This document shows, in pieces, positions 42,447-53,600 of a DNA stretch of 64,000 bases (position 1 is the first letter of the stretch; every line of letters starts with the position of its first letter). The notes beneath the pieces are model-generated. The model was not told where the DNA came from and made no database searches. It worked only from the letters and a program-made list of their open reading frames with translations. Made by a program: the position numbers and the translations under genes. The stretch comes from Flectonema sp. DT1601 (lineage: Eukaryota; Euglenozoa; Diplonemea; Diplonemida; Diplonemidae), in contig OZ025783.1 of NCBI GenBank assembly GCA_964019425.1, positions 1,488,001-1,552,000 on the forward strand. The letters run 5' to 3'.

Positions 42447-45400
42447 ATGTCGGCATTATTACCGGTGTTGGTTTCCCTGTTAGCTGTTGAAGAAGAAGCG
42501 CATCGCGGCATCGCTCCGCAAGTGCATGTGATGGTAACTCCAACAGTACCTGGTGCTCCACCTATTATTATACCGGGTAATCATCCTCCTGTGTGGTCTC
42601 CGAATACTGAACTAGGATGTAAGAAGGAAGGACCTCCAGGGGGATGGGGAACTGGTGGTCCATCACAGGGAGAGAAGAACTCACACTTATTCCCTCAAGA
42701 GTGCCTTGATATGAATCCTAATCCTCCTGCTTATTGTAGAGGTTGGGGATCAGGAGGATGTCAGCCAAATGATTGTCACATGACTGTTGTTGAAGACAGT
42801 GGTGACCTAGCTCCTCATGGACAGCGATGGGCATGCGAAGTGTCTGATTGTAACGCTGATGGTATGACTGACTTAGCTACTCAAACTCTTGATTGGCATT
42901 TCGACTTAGCAAGAGTGGAGCACCCTCACTATGATACTTGTCATCGGGGTAGAGAGAATCCAACTTGTCCAAATGAACAAGATACTTTTGATTACACTGA
43001 CCCATGTGATAGACTTTACTTCGATACTGCAAATCCACCTGCAGACTGCACTTGTCCAATGATGGGACGAACTGATGATATTGAAACCTCAACTTGGAAC
43101 ACTAACGAGTTCTGGGATGACGATCCTGATGCTTTCTTTAGAGAAGGAGATAAGTGTGACCCTCCCTTAGACGGACCACCAGTATGTCCATTTGGTGGTA
43201 ATCCAGGGATTGGTGGAACAGGAACTATTCAATTTACTACAGCACCTGACAGGTGGGGAACTTTCTATTACAACGTTTGGATGTCTGATGATGGTATAAC
43301 CTTCCCAGTGTGTAATGGGATGTGTGGAGTTCCTATTCCCTGTGCAGGAGGATGCAATGGAGCAGTTGACATAAACGGGATTCCAGCAGCATGTAATGTA
43401 AACCCACCTGGTCAGACTTGTAAAGTATGCAAATTAACAATCCTTCCAGTAAATGATTGTCCTGTCTGGGACTCAATTGGTGATATTGAGGTACTGGAAG
43501 ACCGCACTGATCCAAACTGCGCAGCTGGCAATGGCCCTGCACCACCAATAGGAGACGCTGGAGTAGCTCGACCTTATGGTGTTTGTATTAATAATTGGGC
43601 AACTAATATTGGTGCTGGAGGTTGGTTTGAGTGGCCTTATCAAAATGTTTGGTTTGATTGTTCTACTGATAACACTTTATTATTCAAACCTGGATTCCTT
43701 CCCAGGGTTGATGGAGTCCCAAAGCTAACCAACGATAATTGTGTTAGAAATTGCCGAGGAGACCACTGCAGTTCAAGAAACCTGGTGTTCACTTTAGCAG
43801 ACGATCAATGTGGACATGCGACAGTCTCATGTACACTCCATGATGATGGAGGTGAGAATGATGATGGTTGTGATAAGAGTCCAGTTGTAACTTTTAAAAT
43901 TGATATTAAATGTGTTAATGATGCTCCGACATTCACACCATCTCGTACTGAAATAACGATCGACGAAGATGCCTGTGAGATGTCAAACACAAACGATGAA
44001 CATTGTAGTAACGGTGTCTACTGTCAATCAAACTGGGCAACTGATATATCAGCTGGACCTCCTAATGAGCAATCTGGAGGAGGGTGTGGACCATCAGGAG
44101 GTAGTTGTATGTTCCAACCTCAAACTATTCATTTTGAAGTAACATCAGCCGATCCGACATTTGGAACTTTATTTTCCTCAACACCGACAGTTGATGAACA
44201 GGGTAGACTCTGCATTCCACTTGCACAACATCACAACACTGGAAATGGTTTTATCGATCTCACAGTAAGATTATTCGATACTGGTGGTACTGCTGATGGT
44301 GGTGTCGATCGATCAACACCTGTGAACTTAAGACTACGAGTAACACCAATAAATGACGTACCAACCTTCACAATGAGTGACTCAGTATTGGTATTAGAAG
44401 ACTCTGGAGTATCAAATACTCAACAAATAACAAACATCTGTTTGGGAGGTCTATTCGGTCCAACTTGCGCTGATTTCAATGAACGTCCAGAACCGCAGTC
44501 AGAGCGATTCGAAATTCAAAATGTCTACGACGAGACGTTATTTGCTGTACAGCCTTCTTTTACTCCAACTGGTCAACTTCAATTTACACCTGCTGCTGAC
44601 AGAAGTGGAACTGTTGAACTTGAAGTATCACTATGTGATAATGCTGTTGCACCAGTCAGTGAAGAATGCTCACCTGTAAGAGGCGTTATAATTACAATAA
44701 AGCCAGTCAACGACCCTCCTGTTCTAACTCATGTTGGTAACGTTGCCGTGGCAGAAGATTCTCCGTTATACTCAAATCCGAATTGGGGTACTGTTTTATC
44801 AGTTGGTGTTCCTGTAGATGAGCAGCAGTCTCAGGAGTTGGTGTTGGTATCGGTTGTTGCAGCCGATCCGAGTTTGTTTGAAATACAACCGACGCTATCA
44901 AGAGATGGAACCCTCTCATTTAAACCTGCTGCTGACAGGAGTGGAACAACAGACGTGACGGTAACTATTCGTGATAATGGAGGTACACAAGATGGAGGTC
45001 AAGACACTACTGTTGAAGTGTTTTCGATATCAGTTGGAGCAGTTAACGATCCTCCTATTCTCAGTATTGCTTCTGGTAACTCAGTCGTTACTGATGAAGA
45101 TTCTGGTTTAAGTTCAATTCCGAACTTTGCTTCTTTACTACCAGGACCACCACATGAAGTAGTAGCTGGTCAGACTATCGCAACAACTTCATGTTCCAAT
45201 ACAAATATTAATCTATTTGAGACTACATCACAACCAGAACTATCACTAACTGGAGACCTTACATACACTCCACTACCAAATGCATTTGGTGAGGCTACTG
45301 TTACTTGTACTGCGACAGACTCAGTTGGGTCTTCATCAACTTTACAATTTAACATAATAGTGCAACCGATAAATGATCCTCCCACATTTAATGTCATAGC

Positions 45401-48400
45401 ATCTTCACCAACAATGCGAATACAAATACCAAGATGTAGCTCAACAGAACAAGTGAGGTGTAGCAGAACAACTACAGGTGCTGTTTCTAATGTAGAACCT
45501 GGACCACCAAACGAATCAGATCAGACGGTAAGATTTGAAGGAAGAAGTCTAAGTACTGACACAAATATTGAGAATACATTCTTACAGTATAATCAGGTTG
45601 GTAGAAATGGAGATTTACACTTAACTCTAAGCAGTAATAGTATGTCTGGTAACGTTGATGTTGATGTAGTTCTTACAGCCCTTGATAACGGCAGTCCTCC
45701 AGGTGTTACAACAGAAACAATTTATGTGACTCTTACAGACTCTCCAGATCCTCCGTCAATGTTACAACCAGAAGACGTCTCATCAAGTGAAGATAGGAAT
45801 ATTAACATTGCCAGTTTTGGAAGAGAAATTTCATCGAATACTGCTTCGGCTACGTGTACTGCAGTAGACACGTTGTTAGTACCTAACCTTGTGTTAAATA
45901 TTGAAAATGGTTTGTTGTCAGGTTCAACTGGTACAAACTTATTTGGTACCACATCAGCAACATGCACTCTGACATCAACAGGAGGACTACAACGTGCATA
46001 TCAATTCCAACTAACCATCACACCTGTTAACGATGCTCCTTATTTTAGTGTGTCTGAGTCGGTGATATTTGTTACAGATTCTTCTACTCCACAATCAGTT
46101 ATGTTTATTGATGTTCAAAATCCTTCTGGAATGCTTGGTGGCAACACTGAAAATGATCAAACACTGACATACTATTTCTCTGGACAAAATAACAACAACA
46201 ACAACTTATTTGCTTCTGGTCCAACGTTAGTTGGTGATAGATTACAATTTACGGGATTAGCAGACGTAGTGGGAACTGCTATAATTCAGATAACGATTAG
46301 AGACGATGGAGGTACCCTTGACGGAGGACAAGATGTTGGAAATACTCAAGAAGTAGCTATTGTGTTTGGTCAAACAAACGAACCTCCTTCATTTACGATC
46401 AATGGTGCTCTTGCGTATACTGTTCTTGAAGACTCAGGTACGACTACTATACGTCAGTGGGGAATTCAAATATCTGACGGTGACAACACAGATGGTTCTG
46501 TCACTCAGCAATTAGCTTTTGTTATTCAAACTCTTCCAAGTGTTCTGTTCGATGATATCACTGTGCATCATGTAACTGGGGATTTGGTGTTTACTCCAAA
46601 GCTGAATGCTTTTGGTTCTGAGGTTTTTACCATTGTTCTGTCTGAGGTTAACACTCCACTAGAAAGCAATCCAGTCTTGCTAACAATTAATATCACTCCT
46701 GTCAACGATCCTCCTGTTTTTAATACAGCCACCTCATCGATTATAGGAGACTCACAACTTCAAGTTGGCGACAGTTCTACGTATGTTTATCCTCGATGGG
46801 CTAGAGACTTAGCAGCGGGTCCGCTGAATGAAAATACTCAAACAACCCAATTTGATATTACGGTCCCACCTACTAATGGTTTATTAGAATCTGTTAATAT
46901 TGCAATTCCCGATGGGGATATTACTTTCGTGACTAATTCCGAAGGTAGAACTGGGGTTGCGTCAGTTCAAGTCTGTCTCAAAGACAACGGCGGAGTTGAA
47001 AACAACGGAGATGACACAACCTGTTCTCAAGTTGGTATTACAGTAATAAATTCTATTCAGAATGGGTTCTTAAGAACCAATGACGTCACAGTGATGCAAA
47101 CTGCTGGTGTTGTCCTAGTCAGAGGATTCGTTACCAACAGTATGATAACTATCTTATTAGTAGAAATCACAACAGTATTTTTACACCAGAATACAGAGTT
47201 CTCACAAGATCCACAGATTGCTTCGAGTATCTCTGATGAAATGTTATTTTTAACTCCTCCTTCGATAAACAATAACGTTGACTTGTCATTTACAACAAAT
47301 CGAACCACAGACGGTAGAGCAAATATTAGAGTAACTGCCAGGAATGCACAAGGTAATACTGTGACTGAAAATTTCGTTATAACTATAAATATGGTTCCTT
47401 CTTTACCGACATTCACACCTGGAAACTCACCTATTCTCATATCTGAAGCAGTATCATTGTCTGAAAGTGGTTCTCTCTGGAGTAGTAACATTTCTCATGG
47501 ATTACCTCCTCCGTACATTTCACCAATTAGATTCATAGTCACTCCAACACCAAGTCTTGTAACTGTTAGTAATAGAGGCGTGTTAGAACTTAATACACAA
47601 TTATATAGCAATATCAATAGCTTAGGCAATCTAAATGACCCTACTTATGAACTTCTATACACAGTAACACTACTAAGAGAAAGAGATAATGTTAGAAGTT
47701 CAATGGAATCGCTCAGACTGGTTAATACGAATGCTGGAGGTGTGATGCCAACTTTTGATGTTGTTTCGGGTGATGTAATTATTACTGAAGATGTTGTTTT
47801 TGAGAGGTCTGGTTTTATTTTTAATGTGGTGGGGGGAATTCCATCTTGCAGTGAAGTCTCATCGTCATCATCACAATCAAAAATTGATTCGATCACTCTA
47901 ACACAAGACAACACCAACACTAACAACTACAACATACGAATAGCCACAAACACTAACATGTTTGGAGAAACATCCCTGCGGTGTGAAATGCAAGGAATTC
48001 AAAGCATCATTAAAACAATTATGATAACTCCAGTAAATGACATACCAATCATCGTTGAAGGAGGTAATTCTGTTGATTTATTAGAAGACTCTGTTTCTGT
48101 AACTTTCCCTAATTGGATCAGAGTATCACCTGGTCCCTTCGAAGTCGATAGCTTAACGGCATCGGTTTCGGCTGTTGCGATAAACTCGTTGGATGCAAAC
48201 TCTGTTTTGTTGGTTCAGTCGACGTCACAACCGAATTCAGATTCTAAAACATTCGATCTGTCATTCACTTTGATGAATAATTTAAATGGAATCAATCAGC
48301 TGAGTTATCAAATTACTGATTCAGGGTCACCTCCGTTATCTCTTTTGGGGAATCTGGTTATAACTGTAACAGCTGTAAATGATCCACCAGTGTTCTTGAT

Positions 48401-49613
48401 TTCAGAAAATATGAGAATTATTGATGCAGTGGCTGGTAGTAACATCGTACAGCAGATCATCCAAACCCAGACGATATCTGCTGGGGGTGGTGTGGATGAG
48501 AATCAACAAACTCTTTCATTTGAAGGTTTCTATGATAACGGAAATCCAATTTCAAATTTGATATCAAATTTTGAATTATCACCAACAGGATTACTAACTT
48601 GCACTGCTCCATCAACTCCTGGGATGTATTCAATTAGCGTACTGCTTCGTGATTCTGGTGGAACTCAGAATGGTGGTCTTGATCGGTCAGCATCACAGCA
48701 ATTCACATTAAATGTCTCTCCATCATCATCCTCAGCTGCCTTTACACTTTCATCACAGACAGTTGATATTTTCACGAGACAATTCAATGTTCAAAATGTT
48801 GTCACGAATATCCAAGGAACGGATCTTGCTAACACCCGTTTGACTGTAGTTCCTCGACCTGGTTTTAATGCTTTCTCTTCAGGACCTGAAATAACCAGTA
48901 CAGATAATTTACAATATTCTGTCAGCGGGTTGTTGTTAAACAGTTGGGTATCTCAAAATCAGATTGAACTATTAATAACAATTTCAGACAGTCTTGGAGT
49001 TGGTCAGTCATCAGTGCTGACTTTAGTTCCTTATTTTAACAACCAGCCCTTTGAGGTGTTTCTACCTCCTGGAGTTACATTCAACGAGTTTCTTGTAGCG
49101 TATGCGTCTGATGTGGGAACGTCTGACAGCATTAGAATTATAGCTGAAGAGCAACAGGTGAATGGTTGGAATAAAGTAACTTTTGAAATTACTGGTCAGG
49201 ACAGGTCAAAACAAGAACAAACGGTAATGAGAGAAATAAACAACCCAAACAGTTCTATTAGACGACTCGGGATAACTGATGTAAGGCCAGTCCCTACTCA
49301 ATCATCATCACCTTCTCCAACAGTTAGTGATACAGTCAGTCCTGTTGTTGTTAGTAGTTCTGATGGTGGTATTCCAAGTTGGGTAATTCCTGTTGCTGTT
49401 GTTGCTGCAGTTTTGTTGTTAATTGCTGCTGCTGCTGCTGCCTACTCAAAGTTTAATTCTTCTAACAAGAAATCAACTACCGAACCAACACAAGACGATA
49501 CAGAACACCAGTCTTCTATTGAGAGTTTTCAAAACATTCCTTTACAACAAAGACAGGGTAATCCAATAACTACCGAGTTTGGTAACCCATATAATTACTC
49601 TAACCCTACTTAG
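42447..49613 (+). CDS. Giant single-pass extracellular protein with cadherin-like/tandem-95-type repeats
   Basis: About 2388 residues in one exon; first ATG at 42447 (the open frame further up starts with TTG). The N terminus is weakly signal-like (SALLPVLVSLLAV). A Cys-rich, Gly/Pro-rich region follows (~50-350). Then come about 13 beta-sandwich repeats of ~100-130 residues, each ending near a (V/I)NDxP motif (PVNDCPVW, KCVNDAPTF, TPINDVPTF, KPVNDPPVL and so on) and often holding DxGGTxDGGxD loops that look calcium-binding. This is the cadherin-like repeat known mainly from bacterial adhesins and large protist surface proteins. A membrane helix (WVIPVAVVAAVLLLIAAAAA, ~2311-2333) and a ~55-residue cytosolic tail end the protein. 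Likely an adhesion or cell-coat protein. The leader would be only 8 nt after GGCTAACAG at 42438, so an extra 5' exon is possible. Confidence 0.85.
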   Translation: MSALLPVLVSLLAVEEEAHRGIAPQVHVMVTPTVPGAPPIIIPGNHPPVWSPNTELGCKKEGPPGGWGTGGPSQGEKNSHLFPQECLDMNPNPPAYCRGWGSGGCQPNDCHMTVVEDSGDLAPHGQRWACEVSDCNADGMTDLATQTLDWHFDLARVEHPHYDTCHRGRENPTCPNEQDTFDYTDPCDRLYFDTANPPADCTCPMMGRTDDIETSTWNTNEFWDDDPDAFFREGDKCDPPLDGPPVCPFGGNPGIGGTGTIQFTTAPDRWGTFYYNVWMSDDGITFPVCNGMCGVPIPCAGGCNGAVDINGIPAACNVNPPGQTCKVCKLTILPVNDCPVWDSIGDIEVLEDRTDPNCAAGNGPAPPIGDAGVARPYGVCINNWATNIGAGGWFEWPYQNVWFDCSTDNTLLFKPGFLPRVDGVPKLTNDNCVRNCRGDHCSSRNLVFTLADDQCGHATVSCTLHDDGGENDDGCDKSPVVTFKIDIKCVNDAPTFTPSRTEITIDEDACEMSNTNDEHCSNGVYCQSNWATDISAGPPNEQSGGGCGPSGGSCMFQPQTIHFEVTSADPTFGTLFSSTPTVDEQGRLCIPLAQHHNTGNGFIDLTVRLFDTGGTADGGVDRSTPVNLRLRVTPINDVPTFTMSDSVLVLEDSGVSNTQQITNICLGGLFGPTCADFNERPEPQSERFEIQNVYDETLFAVQPSFTPTGQLQFTPAADRSGTVELEVSLCDNAVAPVSEECSPVRGVIITIKPVNDPPVLTHVGNVAVAEDSPLYSNPNWGTVLSVGVPVDEQQSQELVLVSVVAADPSLFEIQPTLSRDGTLSFKPAADRSGTTDVTVTIRDNGGTQDGGQDTTVEVFSISVGAVNDPPILSIASGNSVVTDEDSGLSSIPNFASLLPGPPHEVVAGQTIATTSCSNTNINLFETTSQPELSLTGDLTYTPLPNAFGEATVTCTATDSVGSSSTLQFNIIVQPINDPPTFNVIASSPTMRIQIPRCSSTEQVRCSRTTTGAVSNVEPGPPNESDQTVRFEGRSLSTDTNIENTFLQYNQVGRNGDLHLTLSSNSMSGNVDVDVVLTALDNGSPPGVTTETIYVTLTDSPDPPSMLQPEDVSSSEDRNINIASFGREISSNTASATCTAVDTLLVPNLVLNIENGLLSGSTGTNLFGTTSATCTLTSTGGLQRAYQFQLTITPVNDAPYFSVSESVIFVTDSSTPQSVMFIDVQNPSGMLGGNTENDQTLTYYFSGQNNNNNNLFASGPTLVGDRLQFTGLADVVGTAIIQITIRDDGGTLDGGQDVGNTQEVAIVFGQTNEPPSFTINGALAYTVLEDSGTTTIRQWGIQISDGDNTDGSVTQQLAFVIQTLPSVLFDDITVHHVTGDLVFTPKLNAFGSEVFTIVLSEVNTPLESNPVLLTINITPVNDPPVFNTATSSIIGDSQLQVGDSSTYVYPRWARDLAAGPLNENTQTTQFDITVPPTNGLLESVNIAIPDGDITFVTNSEGRTGVASVQVCLKDNGGVENNGDDTTCSQVGITVINSIQNGFLRTNDVTVMQTAGVVLVRGFVTNSMITILLVEITTVFLHQNTEFSQDPQIASSISDEMLFLTPPSINNNVDLSFTTNRTTDGRANIRVTARNAQGNTVTENFVITINMVPSLPTFTPGNSPILISEAVSLSESGSLWSSNISHGLPPPYISPIRFIVTPTPSLVTVSNRGVLELNTQLYSNINSLGNLNDPTYELLYTVTLLRERDNVRSSMESLRLVNTNAGGVMPTFDVVSGDVIITEDVVFERSGFIFNVVGGIPSCSEVSSSSSQSKIDSITLTQDNTNTNNYNIRIATNTNMFGETSLRCEMQGIQSIIKTIMITPVNDIPIIVEGGNSVDLLEDSVSVTFPNWIRVSPGPFEVDSLTASVSAVAINSLDANSVLLVQSTSQPNSDSKTFDLSFTLMNNLNGINQLSYQITDSGSPPLSLLGNLVITVTAVNDPPVFLISENMRIIDAVAGSNIVQQIIQTQTISAGGGVDENQQTLSFEGFYDNGNPISNLISNFELSPTGLLTCTAPSTPGMYSISVLLRDSGGTQNGGLDRSASQQFTLNVSPSSSSAAFTLSSQTVDIFTRQFNVQNVVTNIQGTDLANTRLTVVPRPGFNAFSSGPEITSTDNLQYSVSGLLLNSWVSQNQIELLITISDSLGVGQSSVLTLVPYFNNQPFEVFLPPGVTFNEFLVAYASDVGTSDSIRIIAEEQQVNGWNKVTFEITGQDRSKQEQTVMREINNPNSSIRRLGITDVRPVPTQSSSPSPTVSDTVSPVVVSSSDGGIPSWVIPVAVVAAVLLLIAAAAAAYSKFNSSNKKSTTEPTQDDTEHQSSIESFQNIPLQQRQGNPITTEFGNPYNYSNPT

Positions 49614-49718
49614 TTCGTACATAATAGGAGTTCTTGCCCCTCATCACACAAGATATCATAAGAAATCTTGTTATTGAATCTTGGCAATGAATGTCCTGTC
49701 TCTGCGACTCCCCATAAA

Positions 49719-49757
<39 letters not shown>

Positions 49758-50010
49758 TTTTTTTTTTATGTTTGAATTGATAAAACACCCAAGTCCCCCT
49801 AAATGAATCAATAGTACCTGTTGTGACACAACCTGAGTTACTTAACAATTAAAGAATCCCTTTGATGAGGTTCTTCACGCAGTGAATTCCTCTTCACTGA
49901 GGGACTCGTAGCTGCTTCTTCTTATAATCTAAATAGTTGGTTGTGGTTTCTATTTTACGTTATTATCAATTTGAGGGACCATCCGCTCCTCTGAACAGAT
50001 ACAAAAAAAA

Positions 50011-50041
<31 letters not shown>

Positions 50042-50625
50042 GTTAGTTTTGTTCTGTTTATTTAGAGACAAGGCATATGAAATGTGATTCATAAATATAG
50101 AGCTATTGTTGTAAGCTATGAATAGCTGCTGTTCTCAATTTGTTTGCTTTGTTGTTTACTCGAGTCGATTTTTGTCTTTGTTACGTGTTTAAAAAGAATT
50201 GAAGGGGGAAAAAAGAAGTACATTTATCGTAGTGTGGAGCAGTTGAGACCTAAAACCGACCGTCTCTCATGTGAGATTCTTTTTTATCCCAAAAAGTTAT
50301 TAAGACTCGTCAAGCTCTGTAAGGCGCTTTTTTAAAATTAATCAACGCAATGTAATGAATTTCCTCTAGTCGACGTATTCCAATGTCGACGCGATGAGTG
50401 GTACATACTTTCTTCGCTAGGTAATGTCCAAAAAAAAAAGATTATTTTTCAAAAAGATTTATGCCGAAAAATTGCGACCATTATTTGTATGATGTCCTTT
50501 ACTTTTGTATTGAATATGTTTTTTTTTTTTTTTTTTTTTTTTTTTTGTGATGAAAAACTCCCCCCTTTTGTTAATTACTTAATTCAATTCATCTTTAAAA
50601 AAAAACAGAATAAAAAAATAATAAA
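49614..50625. other. Intergenic spacer with long homopolymers
   Basis: About 1 kb. It holds an A run of ~32 nt at 49723-49754, T runs at ~50013-50041 and 50520-50546, and no gene. An AAAAACAG ends at 50608, 17 nt before the next ATG. Confidence 0.55.
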
Positions 50626-53600
50626 ATGGTATCATATAACGCCTCTGGAGTGACTGATCTCTACAGGCACGCCAGACGAGGAGCAATAGTTCACGTCAAA
50701 GAGTTGCTACATGGTGATGTAAGTGAAGAATTGATAAATTGTAAACAACGTAATAAAACTGAATGCACAGCGCTACACGCAGCGTTTTATAACGGACACT
50801 ATGAGATAGGTGAATTGTTGTTAGAGGCAGGGGCGGATTGCAATATTATAAACGCCCTTCATGAATCTCCGTTGGATAACGCGATTTGGCCTAAAAATGG
50901 AGCACTTCCTCCTTCAGTTGTTTCATTAATTATGAGAAAAGTATCACTTGATACGGTAAGACGAGTTAGAAAGCGGATGTCCAATAACAATATTCATTTA
51001 AATACTCATCTTCCCTGTGGATGGACTCTTCTACACTGCGCATGCGAAAGCGGCAATCTCGAAATTGTTAAATACATTGTTAAGAAAGGTGCATCAGCAA
51101 CAGCTGTAACAGCACCCTTCCTTGGCGTCATAAGAAATTTGGAACATCGAGATCCAACTGACTGGAATTTAAGCTCAAACGCACTGCATATTGCGGCTCT
51201 GAGTGGTCGTTATGATGTTGTGATGTATTTAACTGAGATAATGAATCCAAATCACGTATGGCATCCAAAGAATAAACAGCGGATGAGTGCTCTTCGGTGT
51301 TTATCATATTCTCCCATTGCGTTACGTACTGGCAATAGAAAAATGTATTTTAAGGCATTTAAAAAGTTTTTGAAAATAACGATGGGGATACCTGTAGATG
51401 AATTGGTTCAAGAAATCGATAGGGTTATCACAATGTTGGAACAGCCTCATCCAGAGAGTACAGGGTTAAAGCCAATAGTAACATATACGAACCCTGTTGG
51501 TTTAATTGGGGTACCTCTCTCTCCGCTTCCTGAAGATTATACGTTCGAAGGATCTCTGTTGGAATGGTTGCATGTTTCAACAAGCCCGTACACATCATCA
51601 GAAATTAATTTCCCCGCTCTCCGAAAAAGCATAATCACTTCACTCACTCGCATTAAAAACGATCTCTATAAAATATACAAAAGCAGCGATACTGATATTT
51701 CTGTTATTGAATCTGAGTTTGATTGGGTTGGTACCCTTCTGAGTTTTGATAAAACTACAGATATGATTGAATGTCTCTTAGCGGGAATATTATTTACAAC
51801 AACCGAATACAGAGATCAAAGTATGTTTGATACTACTTTAGCAGTGTCATTAGAGACTGGTAATCAAGAAGATTTAGAAAAGCCGTTACTAATTCGTATT
51901 CAACCTGTGATATGGAGACTCCGACAATTGATAGATGCATTGCCACCAACTGATCCTCATGAGTTGATGTATCGAACAGACGCAGCGTGGAATGTTGAAT
52001 TGAGTCTTGGTCAAGTCATTCGCTTTGTTCAATTCTGTGTCGTCACTGATGTATCACGTATAAGCAATCAAAAACCCACTGCTGGTAGTGCTTTTTTGTT
52101 CATTGCCAGTTCTGGTCCAAGAATTGATTTTTTATTCGAAGACAACATCTCACGTAAAATTCACAACATCGAAACAACTTTTTCAGTCAGACACAGCGTT
52201 GAACACGCCTTGATGTTATTATTATATTGGCCAAGTGAGCATTTTGTCCTCAGGGAAGAACACCAATTCGGCAAACCAAACCAAAAAATTGCAAAACAAA
52301 AGGAACTTATGAAAATGATAAGAAACTCATGCATGTATATGTCAAGATTTGTGTTATTTAGAGAAAATTGGGGCAACATTGATCTCAGATTAAAAGACAT
52401 TAATACTCCAGATGAGGGACTGCTTTTAACAGAAGTCCACAAGACATGGATGTCTGACGAAGGAACAAAAGTTCTTTGTATTAGAGGTGACAGAGGATCT
52501 GGAAAGTCAACGATGGCAACGCGAACAATCCAAATGGCTTTTGATGATTCTATTAAACGAAGAAAACCATTAATACCTTTATATATCCCTGTTGCTAGAC
52601 TAGAAATGACATCCATAACTAATTATGTTATGCAACGCCTTGGAATCTCCAACAGCTATAGTGAAGAACTACTTTACGCATCGTACGAAGTGGTGTTAAT
52701 CCTCGATGGTATGGAAAATTATAAAACACCTGAAGGAACTATTGCAACAATATTATCTGATGAGTGTGTAATGAGAGTAAGTAAGGTATTCGTGACGATT
52801 AGCAATACGTTTCTCGACCAAGCAAACTATTCTGTCACACAACTGCTTGGTAACGATTGCAGGATCTGCAACATCCAACCGCTAACTGAAAAGCAACGTC
52901 AAGATAACTTTGGAAAGCCAAGCATTTGCACTGAAACATGGCTTCCTGAGGATGAGAATGAAAAACGACGTCGTGGATTAAAAGATATCGGAGTTTGGAA
53001 ACAACTAACTACGCCTCTACTACTTGGTCTTGCTGGTGAGTGTAAAGATGGAGTGAGAGATCACGTAATGAAGACTACTGTACACATAAATCTACAAACA
53101 ATATACGGATTGCTCTACAGCTCTGTAGAATATTGCGCCTCAACAACAATTGATCCACAAACTCAAAAACTAACAGACATTACAAGAGTTCTTAATGAAG
53201 GAAGTAAAGCTGCCTGTCATATGCTAAGCATTGGTAACTGGAATCTACCAGCTAGTGTGAGAGGATTCTCAGAAGCTGCAACAATCGAAGGAATACCCAG
53301 CTTGATTAGTGATCCGTTCAGCTTCGGAATAACTGACATCTATAACTTCTTCATTGCTCACGCCATCATTAAGTCTCCAGATAAAACTCTATTGAACTTA
53401 TTGGGAGGTAAGAGATTCACCAAAACCAATCCTGAGATTGTTCAACTTGTTGAGTCAAGCATGTCATCGATGTTATATAAACAACGTGACTTCATGAATG
53501 AATTGGTTTATTTAGTTAAGGCTTCTCGTTGTGGTGAAAATCCGGTGTCTTCAAATGCATTCAGTTTATTAGTGCAATGCAGGGTTCCAATAGATTTGAT

